Shown here piece by piece: positions 8,490-19,624 of a stretch of DNA of 64,000 bases (its first letter is position 1; the number at the start of each line of letters is the position of its first letter). Made by a program: the position numbers and the translations under genes. The notes under the pieces were generated by a model. That model had not been told where the DNA came from, ran no database searches, and saw only the letters and a program-made list of their open reading frames with translations. This DNA comes from Lamellibrachia satsuma (lineage: Eukaryota; Annelida; Polychaeta; Sabellida; Siboglinidae). The stretch covers positions 2,013,501-2,077,500 of the forward strand of contig BSQZ01000060.1 of assembly GCA_033239005.1 (NCBI GenBank), read 5' to 3'.

Positions 8490-10950
8490 TACATGTATAT
8501 GCTAGGCTAACGTTACCAGTGGCCATTTGGGCCATAGGCAACATGGGATCGGATTTAGTTAAACAACAGTTAACCATTTGAGCAAATTTGGCCACCAGCA
8601 TTTTCATTGAAAAACCTACAGAACACATGCGTGTTTGTTGTTGTCTTGATGCACATAAAAAATTTGGCTAAATCAATTTGTATGTATCTAAAAAAAATCG
8701 GGGGCTTTAGCCAAAATGGCTAAGCAGTGTACAACATCAGAGCTAGCCCAGACCTGTACATGGATGTGTGACGGCATAAGAAAACCTGTCGGATGTCACG
8801 CTATGTCAATTTGAGATACAGGCGAAATACATCGGCATGCATAGTCAAGGTAAAAAAAATTTACGTAATTACATTCTAATACTTGGACATGGAGATAAAA
8901 TTCCAATTTATTTTTTATATGAAAGGCAGGTACAATGCCTTTGTAATGCACCATATTTGGATTACCTATTCAAATGGCTTTATGTTGAAAACAAAATATT
9001 TCAAATATACATATTTTGTGTTTTTATCTAATCAATAGACTATAACACAGTATAAAATCATATAGCTGATTTTACTACCTATTCCATCTCTAGTAAGAAT
9101 TTTTTTTTAAATATTGTCAAATGCAAAAGAAACCTTCTGAATACATACTTCTAGATTATATGTACCTGGGTCATTCCATGTGAAATCAACCAATTGTCAA
9201 AATGTTGATGTCTCAGAATTTATTTTAATTTTAACCAATGATTAGGTGGTTGACTGGTTATACTTGAGAACTAAGTATTTACATGCAAATTGTCTCTGTA
9301 ATGCCCTTGTATAATATGAACAGTGGGTAAGCACTCATGTGCCTCTAACTTGAGATGTTTTCTAGCTATGTATCTGAAATTTGCTGAAAATGTAGATACA
9401 TTGGTACAGATTGTGAATTTTGTATGCAACATTTGAGTAGGAGAGGGAGAAGGAGAGGGAGAAGGACAATAGGTATACTGGGTGCAAAAAAGTTGGGAAA
9501 ATGTTTTGTTTTATTTCCGAGAATTATTTTAGCAGCCTGTATTTCATTGTTGCAACATCCAAATAGCAATCCTCTGTTGATAGAGATACTGGAGATAATC
9601 TTTAATTTAGTAGTTCTGTAATACCATGAAGTAAAAAAATGCTTTTAATGACCACTGGACAAAAACTGCTGTTTCCTAAAACTTAGCATGGGCAGACATC
9701 TAATTGATGAATGGAACATAATCAAGCTAAATGTTGTGTGTAAATGTTAAGTAAAAAATATTGAATGGTAGAAGAGTTTTAGTGTTTCATATGAAAGACA
9801 TTTTTTCCCAACTTCCAACTGATATGTCAGGTGCCATGAAACAGCATGGTTATTAGCTGAGCTAGAACCCACAATCTTCTGGTCTTGAGACAAGACCATT
9901 AAGCACCCATGCTAAGATTCAGCCCTTGTTAATTTTGCCACAGATCCATGGCATGCCCCGGTAACTTTCAGTCAGCTAGTCCAATTCAAACAAGTGCAAT
10001 TAAGAATGTGTATATGCCACAGACAACTATGTTTATTACATTGAGAGTTTATTTTTGCAGCAATGCATCTTTATGTCAATGTTGATTTTTTATTATTTGC
10101 AAAGTAAATGCATTCGAATGGCAATGTTGGTCAGTTTGACCACAATTTACTGGGTTATGAGGCAGGTGTTTTAGTGGTAATTGTCTTAGTCACATATTTC
10201 ACCGAAAGTGCTAGTATGCAAATTAACAACGCTGAATGTCAAGAGTTTCACAATTTGTCATTGTTCAGTTTTTGTACATTCACAAGAAACATTATAATTG
10301 TTGCCAAAGGGTAATATAACTGTTACTTTGGTTCTTTTGACAAATTTCTTTACTGCATCTAGCATTCAGCTCCTTTTTTGGCCATACTAGGTTTCCTGAC
10401 AAATCCAACTTGGTGTCTCCATGTTTGTAAGGATAATGATATTACAAATTCTTTACATTGTTTATATTTTTTAGCCATGCAAGAGCTGCATAGAAACTAT
10501 AATTTTATATTTCAGAATATCAACATAGAACACGCTCCCTCAATTTATCACTGGACCCTGCCAGATTTTTTTTTTCAAATAAAGTGAAATCCATCTATCA
10601 GTATTAGGTTTGTGTGCTGCCCATGTAGAAGTCCCTTTGCAGTCAACATCTGCTATACCCAACATCAATAAGCGTGCTGAATTTCCTCTCTTGGAATGTA
10701 ATATTGCCTGCAACCATATTATTAAAAGGACCCACCGGAAGGTTATGATTAAAACACATTTTTAGATCATGACAACAAACCAGGTGTTGGAATCTATCCC
10801 CAATCACAAGTGAATTGATTTCTCTTGAAACTGAAATAGAACTTTGCGAGTGAGATGTAAGATGAGATGTAAGATGACAAGACTGTTTGTCCTACTCACG
10901 CAGATATTGTTTTAAATGTCAGAGGTGTTTTTGCACTTTGTTGTTTATTA
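8490..10950. other. mostly featureless AT-rich stretch
   Basis: 2.4 kb with short open frames lacking domains. One tRNA-like remnant is listed separately (9835-9935). A purine-rich GGAGAGGGAGAAGGA run occurs at about 9440. I see no gene here. Confidence 0.4.
9835..9935 (-). mobile_element. possible SINE head remnant
   Basis: On the minus strand a tRNA-like arrangement is visible: CATGGGTGCTTAATGGTCTTG, then GTGGGTTCTAGCTC, which resembles a B box. No body or tail of a known copy follows. Weak. Confidence 0.3.
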
Positions 10951-10959
10951 CAATTATTA

Positions 10960-11640
10960 TTATTATATCTGAATTTATATAGCGCCCGAATCCAATTAAG
11001 ATAAAATGCTCTCAGGTGCTTTACATGAAACTGCATAAATTAAATAAAACTATAAAATATAGATTATTTTAAAAGTAGCTAGTGTAAGGAGCTGATTTAA
11101 ACATTAAAAAATACATAAACAAATATATTACACTTATAGTACACACATGAGTAAAACATAACGAATAAGTCATGGTATATAGCAATGTCATTAAAACGAG
11201 AGGGGACTCAATCACGTCAGTCGTATGCCAGTTTAAAAAGATGTTTTTAAGTGTCTCTCGAAAGAGCTGAGAGTGTTCAGTTGTTTAATGTTCTCAGGCA
11301 AGTCGTTCCACAGTATGGCCGTGTGTCGGCTGAAACAACGTTCACCATGAGTTGCAGTCCATGGCACAGGTACAATGAGAAGTGACTTCTGCGTTGATCT
11401 TAAACTATGCGTTGGTTGATGTTTCTGCACAATGTCACTCATGTGCCAGTCCATTGAGTACTTTATACGTGAAGGTATTAACCTTAAAGCGGAGCCGGTA
11501 TTTCACCGAAAGCCAATGTAGCTCACGCAACACAGGTGTTATGTGTTCGCTCTTGCGTGACCTGGTGATTTAGGCAAGCAGTGCAGTTCTGTATACGCTG
11601 CATCTGAAGGCTGGTGAATGTGGCATTGATTGTGTGATGT
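10960..11640 (-). pseudogene. LINE reverse-transcriptase ORF C-terminus and 3' tail
   Basis: Minus strand: QMQRIQNCTACL, a degenerate LRELHWLSVKYRLRFKV block, then (11454-11233) HSLRSTQKSLLIVPVPWTAT, GERCFSRHTAILWNDLPENI and FERHLKTSF. This is the usual end of CR1/L2-type ORF2 (LHWLPV, LRS, RxFSxxxPxLWNxLP, FKxxLKTxLF). The 3' UTR ends TGTAAAGCACCTGAGAGCA, GGGCGCTATATAAAT and an (ATA)n run at about 10955-10975. Several frameshifts upstream make it dead. Confidence 0.82.
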
Positions 11641-11705
11641 CAACATTGTGTGATGTCAGCATTGTGTGATGTCAACATTGATTGTGTGATGTCAACATTG
11701 CCCTC
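11620..11705. repeat. short tandem repeat, TGTGTGATGTCAACATTG
   Basis: About four imperfect copies of an 18-26-bp unit containing TGTGTGATGTCAACATTG. Nothing else here. Confidence 0.7.
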
Positions 11706-11924
11706 TCTCCCTCCCTCCCTAGGTGGCCTCGCCTATTTGTAAAGGGATCTACAAGGAATATTACATGATTTAGAAACAGTTGTTGCCTGTGGTGTTGGGA
11801 ATTTGGCATTGTATATCGAGTACTGGGGTATTATGTTCCATAATATTACGACTGATAGTTTCTAGCTGAAAAAATGCACTCAGAGTTGGCAACATTTGTT
11901 GCTGTTACAAGACACATGGGGAGA

Positions 11925-12034
11925 GGCAGCTCAGTGGTAGGTTGCCAGACTGTCAGTCGAGAAGCTAACAGACGTTGATCAGTTCTACCTGGTGTCTATG
12001 CCATGGGAAGTAAAAATCACACAAGGGGTAAATG
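11925..12034 (+). mobile_element. SINE, left part, split by a hAT element
   Basis: Plus strand GGCAGCTCAGTGGTAGGTTG resembles an A box; AGTTCTACCTGGTGTCTATG and CCATGGGAAG then match the 3' module of the SINE family at 5.7 and 46.6 kb. It continues at 12582 with TGTAACCTGTCACG. The copy at 46.65 kb reads GGGGTAAGTGTGTAACATG without interruption, confirming the split. Confidence 0.65.
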
Positions 12035-12573
12035 TAGTGTTGGGAATAGGTTTGATTTTCATAATCAATCATCGGTTTGGCCAAACCGATCGATGATCGA
12101 TTATATTTTGTGTCTAAATTGTGGGCAAGCAACGTGAGTGTAACACGAGTAGTGCTGCCACCTATCGGATTTCACCATAAATATGTTGGTCATTCGTCAT
12201 GAGTAAAATTGTAATTAACTTGACTATTAATCTTGATTTAATGTTCGTCGTTGACAAGGGGTCATTTATACTGGGAATGTAGTCCGTTAACGAAAAAACC
12301 CTCTCGATCAAACTTCCCTGGGATATTTGAATAGTTTGTCGACAGTGGCCAACTTTTTTGGTGCAATAGCTTGCCTTGTTTATCCAGACTACGTGATGTG
12401 ACATCAGGCCAGCATTTATCACAAACAAGATTCCCGGCGAGTCCAGAAAGAACTCGGGAACGGGAAAAAATTCAGCATTTTTATTGAAAATAATCGATCA
12501 GACAAGATTATAATTGATTTGGAAGCATCAACAAAACAATCATCAATAAAATCAATTAATCGGAAAAACAGTA
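12035..12573. mobile_element. hAT-like DNA transposon with perfect 8-bp duplication
   Basis: The insert is flanked by GGTAAATG at 12027-12034 and 12574-12581, an 8-bp target duplication typical of hAT. The left end starts TAGTGTTGGGAATAGG, very like common hAT termini; the right end is TACTGTTTTTCCG in reverse complement. A perfect 20-bp palindrome, ATCGGTTTGGCCAAACCGAT, lies at 12071-12090. A minus-strand frame (12428-12162) contains GSLIERVFSLTDYI, weakly like the hAT ERVFS block, but I would not call transposase on that alone. Confidence 0.78.
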
Positions 12574-12959
12574 GGTAAATGTGTAACCTGTCACGCCAAC
12601 TCTAGAGAAGGGATAGTAAACCGGTGTAGGAGTTGCGATCACAGAAATTATAGCAGCAATCATTGTTCATGCATGATGGCGGACCAGAATGGAAGTCCAC
12701 TGTGATTGGAGGAAACCCACTCGACATATCAAATCACCATCACATCATCTTAACATAATCTCATTATCACGTAATCTCATCATCATCACATCATCATCAC
12801 AAGACGCAGGGTTAAACAATATTACATATACCCCACCTTTCCTCCCCTGGGGTTTAAAGTGTTTTTCTTGGTTTCACTCCGTGGAATTAGAATTGCAGTG
12901 TTCACTACATGAGGGGTGGGGTGTTTGCTCATTAGAGGGAGTGGAAATAGAAATTATGT

Positions 12960-13095
12960 AGTTCACCATAGATTGTCCACATAACAGAGGTGACACTAGT
13001 CAGAATGTCCATTGGAGAGGGTGACCACACCATAGACTTCCACATAACAGAGGTGACACTAGTCAGAACGTCCATTGTAGAGGGTGACCACAGTG
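12960..13095. repeat. 62-bp tandem duplication
   Basis: Two near-identical copies of a unit containing CATAACAGAGGTGACACTAG and TCCATTG[G/T]AGAGGGTGACCACA. Just upstream, ATCATCACATCATC-type triplets (12730-12800) form a low-complexity run. Confidence 0.8.
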
Positions 13096-13099
13096 CATG

Positions 13100-13714
13100 T
13101 CCTTAGGATGATGAACCAGGCAAATATTGGACATTCTTTATAACCAGGAGTGTCTGAACCACCCTTCCCATTGGGGTAGACACAGACAGGTGAGTACTAT
13201 TTGTATATCGCAATAGAATGAATGTCACAGATCTGGCATTGTCAAACCGCTGATGATATCTGTAGCGTCTGCTGTGTGCAGCATTGTGTCGTAGTGGATT
13301 TGCTGCATTACTCGCTACTCGGCTAATGAAATGAAACCTGATCAGTTAGTGATACAAGAGATTCAAAGAATCACAGAACTGTCATACAGTCCTGCTTTGG
13401 CTTCAACAGTGTCATCCAGGAACATCTGTTTCTGGTTATGGAAACAAGCAAGAAAGCAGAATTTATTGATGCCATTCCTTGCTGTGTGAATACATCAAAT
13501 CTTTTTGTTGTTTTCCTCTTTATCCCTAAGTCTGGGGCGAGGCTGGCATCGATAACGATCATTGTTTTTTTCCCTTCTGTCAGTGATCCCATTTCAGTGC
13601 CATCTCCACCCTTTATCCCTCTCCATCATTCTACCCTCCCAATCCTGCCAAATCTCTGTTCACGCAGTCCTTCCATCTCGGTCTCGGTCTTCCTCTGCTC
13701 GTTCTACCCTCCTC
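13100..13714. other. no supported gene
   Basis: An open frame of 106 codons covers 13438-13758, but its second half is pyrimidine-rich low-complexity sequence running into the next array. No domain is recognised, and a minus-strand frame overlaps it. Confidence 0.35.
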
Positions 13715-13872
13715 CTGAGCTCTCTGTGTCAACTGTGATTTCTCTGTGTCAACTGTGAGCTCTCTGTGTCAACCGTGAGCTCTTTGTGTCAACTGTGAGC
13801 TCTATGTCAACTGTGAGCTCTCTATGTCAACTGTGAGCTCTATGTCAGCTGTGAGCTCTCTATGTCAACTGT
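13715..13872. repeat. 20-bp minisatellite TCTCTGTGTCAACTGTGAGC
   Basis: About seven to eight copies, with shorter units lacking GTG (TCTATGTCAACTGTGAGC) and one CAGCTGTG variant. Confidence 0.85.
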
Positions 13873-14127
13873 TCCCCTAATAGCAATTGTCGGTTAGTAT
13901 GTCGTATCTTGATATGGCTTAATGTATACCCAGGTTTGTGGGACAGATTCTGGGCCCCATATCAGATATATCTTGGAAAACACATCCCAACAAAACTGGC
14001 CATTTCTCTACCTAGAGAGATGGCAGGATGATCAATTGATGCAAATTTAAGCAAATTCTAAAATATTTGCTACTGCAGTTGTGCTAGCAACTAGAAAAAC
14101 CAGAATATTTTTGTCTTGGGTGTCATT

Positions 14128-14490
14128 AATACGGCTTTATAGGTCATTAAAGATTACCTATTTTTTATCCCAAAACGTTCATTCCATCATACTTATGTTT
14201 TGTGACATACACAAAGCACTATATTCTGACTAAATATTGCATTTTAGGGCACTTTTAGTGGTTCAAATAACGCTCCAAATTGCATTAGCCTGCATTGTTA
14301 TCACTCAGTTCAGAAGCGCGGCACATTAATAATGGCAGCTGATGCAATTCGGACCTCTATCAGGACTGCTAAAAGTGGCCTAAAATGCAATATTTGATAA
14401 AAAAATATGCCCTCAAATGGTGTGATAGAATGAACATTGTGGAATTGAAAAAAACATGTAAGAATGATAAAGCCATAATAATTTCAGCAA
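14128..14490. mobile_element. fold-back element with arms of about 130 bp
   Basis: Left-arm blocks ACGTTCATTCCATCATAC, ATATTGCATTTTAGGGCACT and CAAATTGCAT recur in inverse order and orientation at 14335-14470 (AATGCAATATTTGAT, CTAAAAGTGGCCTAAAATGC, GTGATAGAATGAACATTGTG). The arms meet near 14300. The outermost GGCTTTAT (left) and ATAAAGCC (right) also pair. It probably derives from a non-autonomous DNA transposon or from two inverted copies of one. Confidence 0.7.
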
Positions 14491-15405
14491 AGTTTGTATT
14501 ACCCTAACATTTGCACAGATTCTAGTATTAACAAGTTGGTGTTCCAGACTTCCAGTAAGATGTTTTCATTCGGTAAATCAGATCCCAAGGTCATAACAGA
14601 CCCAGCAAGGTGACAGGAACTGCGAGCATCTCACTCTATTAGAACATTCTTCAATGTGGCTTGAGCATCTGGGAATCACTCACCTTCAGTGCGTCTAGGT
14701 GAACCCATTCCATCTCAGAAGTGTTTGAGTAATTTATGTTGTTGCTTCTCCCAGTACGGTGCTCAGGAATTATGGTGGTTTTGATGTGGTGGTATCGATG
14801 TGGTGGTCAGACTGGATACTTATTATTAAGTAAACAGATGCACAAACAGTGACCATTTCAGCGGGGAACTAAATACTGTGAACACCGTTAAAGGCACAAA
14901 ATCTTATTGTTTTTATAGAAATATTTTATGAATATCAACAACACAGTTCAGTACAGTTTGCGAACTGCTGTAGACAGTTTCCAGTACCTGAAGACAAAGT
15001 CTATTAGGGTCAGATGTTCACAGGATCATGTGACGGGCATATAATTTACACCCATAAATTTATTCCACGTGCAATATAAACACGATATTGCCCCGAAAAC
15101 ATTAAAAGTAAACAGAGCTAGCAATACATATTAAAAAAATATGGTTAAATAAAAATGGGTGGTTAACTTGTTAGAACATGTATAGCTTATATTATTTTAC
15201 GATAACAAACAATCAGCATTTGTATCTTTATTACAATTAAAATTTAGGTTTACGCTGATATTAAAACAACAGAAAGAACAGTTAATGTGACACCTCTAAC
15301 AGGAAGCAATGCAGTTATTAATGTGACACTCTGAGGCATATTGCACAAGAATATGTTCAACTACATCGATTAATATGTAAATATTTGGTGATATCACTGT
15401 TTATC

Positions 15406-15690
15406 GTGGGTCAAGGTAGTGCAGCGGTTAGAATGTCGAGCTCTCAATTGAGAGAACCTGGGTTCGAATCCTCTTGCTGCCGTTTCGAAGCATTGGCAAT
15501 TTCATTCATCCTGGCAATAGACAGATGGGTATCAGAATGAATAGTCTTCGTGCAGTAAGTGCAGTGTGGCTGAATGCTTCCCAGAGATGGTGTTGGAATG
15601 AACAGGTCTGGCGGGAGTGACGTGTAAAGTGCTTTGAGCAGTCCAAGGACTGGATACCGTGCTATATAAGAACATACCTTTACCTTTACT
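15406..15690 (+). mobile_element. second tRNA-derived SINE family, full length
   Basis: A box near TAGTGCAGCGGTTAGAATG, B box GGTTCGAATCC (15461-15471), body CTTGCTGCCGTTTCGAAGC, a middle part with GTGGCTGAATGCTTCCCAGA, and tail GTAAAGTGCTTTGAGCAGTC and CCGTGCTATATAAGAACATA ending in (ACCTTT)n. Other copies lie at 20.8-21.1 and 34.7-35.0 kb. Confidence 0.88.
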
Positions 15691-15699
15691 TTTTATGGT

Positions 15700-16750
15700 T
15701 TACTCCTTGGACAGGAGACATTGGATATATTGTTAACTAGCCAAGTTGCACCAGAGGCAGCCACTGCAAGAGCTTATGACTTCTTGCACTTCCCAGTCAG
15801 ATTAGGTATGGCAGTGCAAATGACAATGATGGATACAACTTCATCCCCCAAAAATCATATACAACTGCTGGCTTCATGAAGTGTTCGTTCTGTACGAAGG
15901 AACTTATGTGGAAATTTGACGTTGATCAGTTAACTCTGAACGGTTGTAGAAAACATGCAGTGTTGTGAACAATGATATGTAATTACTATTGTAAGTTATG
16001 TAATTTATGTCAAATGTCCATATCAGAAGTTCATTCGTAATATCCCCACCCCTGTGGAATTTCAGTTTTTTTATGAACACCTACAAAAGTTCAGCCCCAC
16101 ACATGTGAAACTGATGGAGATATAATGGAACAGACAGAGCCACACATAGTATAGACAACAGCCATGCCACGAATTCAGATAACAACTTTAAAATCTTTGG
16201 GGATTCTTCTTGTGCCATCTCTCTCTGGGAGAACTAATTAATAAACAACATCATTTGGAGATCGGTGTTACGATTGAATACCCAGAGGATGGTGTTGTTT
16301 TTTTGTGTCTTAATTTGAGTACTCTTTTGTTCTCTCCAGGGTTTATTTTCTGTCTTGTGCTTACATGAAATATCCCCTGAACAAACAGATGTTGATTCCC
16401 CACCAAATAGAACATAGTATAATGTGTTTATTGGTACACAGTGAAGCATCTATTTATAGTTCAAGCATCCTGTTTTGTTGATGTAACACCGGATATATTT
16501 ATATAGTTTGTGCAGTGAAGATAATCTTTATTTTTAGATACTTATATTTCACATCAGATGTTCATGTAGGGACGAACGTGGATAAACATTATGAATAATG
16601 CATATTGGCATTTGCATGTGCAGGCGTAGAGTAATTCTCATTGCTAACACATACGGTATTTTCTTGGGGTTGTGATATAATGACTTTAGAACTGCTCATG
16701 TGAATATTTATAAGGGAAATGAGGTCTCATGAGATGCCGATTTATAAGTT
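15700..16750. other. no supported feature
   Basis: About 1 kb of AT-rich sequence without recognisable coding, repeat or RNA structure. Confidence 0.4.
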
Positions 16751-16754
16751 GAAT

Positions 16755-16984
16755 GTGGAAGTGTGGAACAACTGAACAGTGTTGCCATCTGGTGTTAAAC
16801 AGTGGGACCACTTTTCAGTTGTTCTACATTAGTAACTAAATCACACCACTAGTGTTAAACAGTTACCTTATTGTATAGAGAAACTAATTTTGGTGTGCAC
16901 TTGTAAGAACAGATTCCTTGACATTTTTTCATGGCCCAATTTTTTTAAGCATACTGTTCACTTATTAGGTCGAATACAGTACCT
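16755..16984 (+). mobile_element. palindromic-core MITE, second copy
   Basis: A hairpin (AGTGTGGAACAACTG with TCAGTTGTTCTACATTAGTA), then CACCACTAGTGTTAAACAGT, AGAGAAACTAATTTTGGTGT and the right terminal repeat TTAGGTCGAATACAGTACC. It lacks the left terminal repeat. Similarity to the copy at 4.88 kb continues past the terminal repeat (TTTAACT...CAG), which is where a minisatellite starts in both places. Confidence 0.75.
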
Positions 16985-17079
16985 TTATTTAACTATTTTT
17001 CAGACTTGCCACAAAAACCCAATTTGTATCACCCTGTACTTTTCCACTTCCCCAGCCCCTCTTTCCCTTCCTCCTCTGC

Positions 17080-18561
17080 CTCCACTTCTTTCTTCTTTCC
17101 TAGCTTCTGTCATACTCCTCCCTCCACCTCTTTCTTCTTTCCTACCTTCTGTCATACTCCTCCCTTCACCTCTTTCTTCTTTCCTACCTTCTGTCATACT
17201 CCTCCCTTCACCTCTTTCTTCTTTCCTACCTTCTGTCATACTCCTCCCTCCACCTCTTTCTTCTTTCCTACCTTCTGTCATACTCCTCCCTCCACCTCTT
17301 TCTTCTTTCCTACCTTCTGTCGTACTCCTCCCTTCACCTCTTTCTTCTTTCCTACCTTCTGTCGTACTCCTCCCTTCACCTCTTTCTTCTTTCCTACCTT
17401 CTGTCATACTCCTCCCTTCACCTCTTTCTTCTTTCCTACCTTCTGTCATACTCCTCCCTCCACCTCTTTCTTCTTTCCTACCTTCTGTCATACTCCTCCC
17501 TTCACCTCTTTCTTCTTTCCTACCTTCTGTCATACTCCTCCCTCCACCTCTTTCTTCTTTCCTACCTTCTGTCATACTCCTCCCTTCACCTCTTTCTTCT
17601 TTCCTACCTTCTGTCATACTCCTCCCTTCACCTCTTTCTTCTTTCCTACCTTCTGTCATACTCCTCCCTCCACCTCTTTCTTCTTTCCTACCTTCTGTCA
17701 TACTCCTCCCTCCACCTCTTTCTTCTTTCCTACCTTCTGTCGTACTCCTCCCTTCACCTCTTTCTTCTTTCCTACCTTCTGTCGTACTCCTCCCTTCACC
17801 TCTTTCTTCTTTCCTACCTTCTGTCGTACTCCTCCCTTCACCTCTTTCTTCTTTCCTACCTTCTGTCGTACTCCTCCCTTCACCTCTTTCTTCTTTCCTA
17901 CCTTCTGTCATACTCCTCCCTCCACCTCTTTCTTCTTTCCTACCTTCTGTCATACTCCTCCCTTCACCTCTTTCTTCTTTCCTACCTTCTGTCGTACTCC
18001 TCCCTTCACCTCTTTCTTCTTTCCTACCTTCTGTCGTACTCCTCCCTTCACCTCTTTCTTCTTTCCTACCTTCTGTCGTACTCCTCCCTTCACCTCTTTC
18101 TTCTTTCCTACCTTCTGTCATACTCCTCCCTTCACCTCTTTCTTCTTTCCTACCTTCTGTCATACTCCTCCCTCCACCTCTTTCTTCTTTCCTACCTTCT
18201 GTCATACTCCTCCCTTCACCTCTTTCTTCTTTCCTACCTTCTGTCATACTCCTCCCTTCACCTCTTTCTTCTTTCCTACCTTCTGTCATACTCCTCCCTT
18301 CACCTCTTTCTTCTTTCCTACCTTCTGTCATACTCCTCCCTTCACCTCTTTCTTCTTTCCTACCTTCTGTCATACTCCTCCCTTCACCTCTTTCTTCTTT
18401 CCTACCTTCTGTCATACTCCTCCCTTCACCTCTTTCTTCTTTCCTACCTTCTGTCATACTCCTCCCTCCACCTCTTTCTTCTTTCCTACCTTCTGTCATA
18501 CTCCTCCCTTCACCTCTTTCTTCTTTCCTACCTTCTGTCATACTCCTCCCTTCACCTCTTC
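17080..18561. repeat. 42-bp polypyrimidine minisatellite, about 35 copies
   Basis: The unit is TCTTCTTTCCTACCTTCTGT, then C[A/G]TACTCCTCCCT[T/C]CACCTCTT. The plus strand is almost all C and T, with only a handful of purines per unit. Two biallelic positions (CATACT/CGTACT and CCTTCACC/CCTCCACC) vary in blocks. Open frames of up to about 680 codons on both strands are translation of the repeat only. Confidence 0.95.
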
Positions 18562-18630
18562 TTCCATACCCCCTGTTTTTTTATCGCTTCTCCTTTTTTA
18601 CCCCCTCCCCAACTCCTTTCTCTTTATAAA

Positions 18631-18636
<6 letters not shown>

Positions 18637-18702
<66 letters not shown>
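18637..18702. repeat. (TA)n microsatellite
   Basis: About 33 uninterrupted TA dinucleotides just after the polypyrimidine array. Confidence 0.97.
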
Positions 18703-18704
<2 letters not shown>

Positions 18705-18966
18705 TCCTCTCTGCCTCTCGTAGTATCTGTCACATGTCACACAGTTATGAGATGATCCATTCAATGATGTTATGCCATCATCTTCTGATGACTGTTTATT
18801 CCCTATTGGGAATAGCAGATCAGATCCTCCTCTGCCACGATGTCCTGTCCACTGTGTCCCCCACAACCTCAGCCACCTCTGTGTCTCTCCACACCACATC
18901 TCTCATTCTTAACCTTTGCCGTCACCTGCTGCGTCTTTCAACCACTAGCAGCCTCCACGTCTGCTT

Positions 18967-19193
18967 TATCACAAGTAAATCTTATAAGTTCACAAGCTAT
19001 GATGAAGCTCTAACAAAACATCAGCTGTCTCGAGGCGGCTATTATCACAAGTAAATCTTATAAGTTCACAAGCTATGATGAAGCTCTAACAAAACATCAG
19101 CTGTCTCGAGGCGGCTATTATCACAAGTAAATCTTATAAGTTCACAAGCTACGATGAAGCTCTAACAAAACATCAGCTGTCTCGAGGCGGCTG
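18967..19193. repeat. 76-bp unit, three tandem copies
   Basis: Nearly identical copies of a unit from TATCACAAGTAAATCTTATA to CTGTCTCGAGGCGGCTAT start at 18967, 19043 and 19119; only one or two bases differ, so the triplication is recent. A coding role is unlikely. Confidence 0.93.
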
Positions 19194-19440
19194 TTTCTTC
19201 TCTGCACTTCACTTCAGACTGTCAGGAGAAATTACCTCCCTTTCCGAGGCACGTTCTCTTATCTTGACCTTCACTTTGTCTCTCACAAGACACCACCTTT
19301 GCTTTTGATTGTTCCTTGTAAAAAAAAAATGTCACAAGAGACAGTCTACTATAATTGATTATGACAGTGTGCCTGGCTTAGTTACTAGCAGTGAAGAAGA
19401 ATTACTTTATTTGATTAAGCAGTATTATATAATCACGAAA

Positions 19441-19594
19441 CAGTGGCACATCTAGGATCTCGCAGGGGGGGCTAGCTTAGTCACCCATTAGTTTACCATG
19501 CTACATGCCATGTAGTGGCACAATAGGTTACATGACAAAAATAGAAAATTAAGCCAATGGGGTCATGGCACAATGCCCCCTAAATACGCCACTG
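19441..19594 (+). mobile_element. 154-bp hAT-type MITE with target duplication
   Basis: Begins CAGTGGCACATCTAGGATCT and ends in GCCACTG after TAAATAC, so the terminal inverted repeat is CAGTGGC. Flanks TCACGAAA (19433-19440) and TCATGAAA (19595-19602) form an 8-bp duplication with one mismatch. Sister copies lie at 22082 and 42519-42690. Confidence 0.85.
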
Positions 19595-19624
19595 TCATGA
19601 AATGGTTGATGGTCAGAATTTTTT

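Noticed and set aside
12162..12428. hAT transposase dimerisation domain inside the 539-bp element
   Set aside because: Only a short ERVFS-like match; the surrounding residues do not follow the family well, so transposase is not claimed. The element call rests on the 8-bp duplication.
13438..13758. 106-codon frame as a secreted or membrane protein
   Set aside because: The second half is pyrimidine-rich simple sequence leading into a 20-bp array; the first half overlaps an equally open minus-strand frame.
15406..15480. Genuine tRNA gene
   Set aside because: A and B boxes are present but the acceptor and anticodon arms do not pair properly, and the same head is followed by a shared SINE body and tail in three copies.
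16890..19054. Very long plus- and minus-strand open frames (over 500 codons) that look like repeat proteins
   Set aside because: They are translations of a 42-bp polypyrimidine minisatellite, open in several frames on both strands because the unit is a multiple of three and stop-poor.
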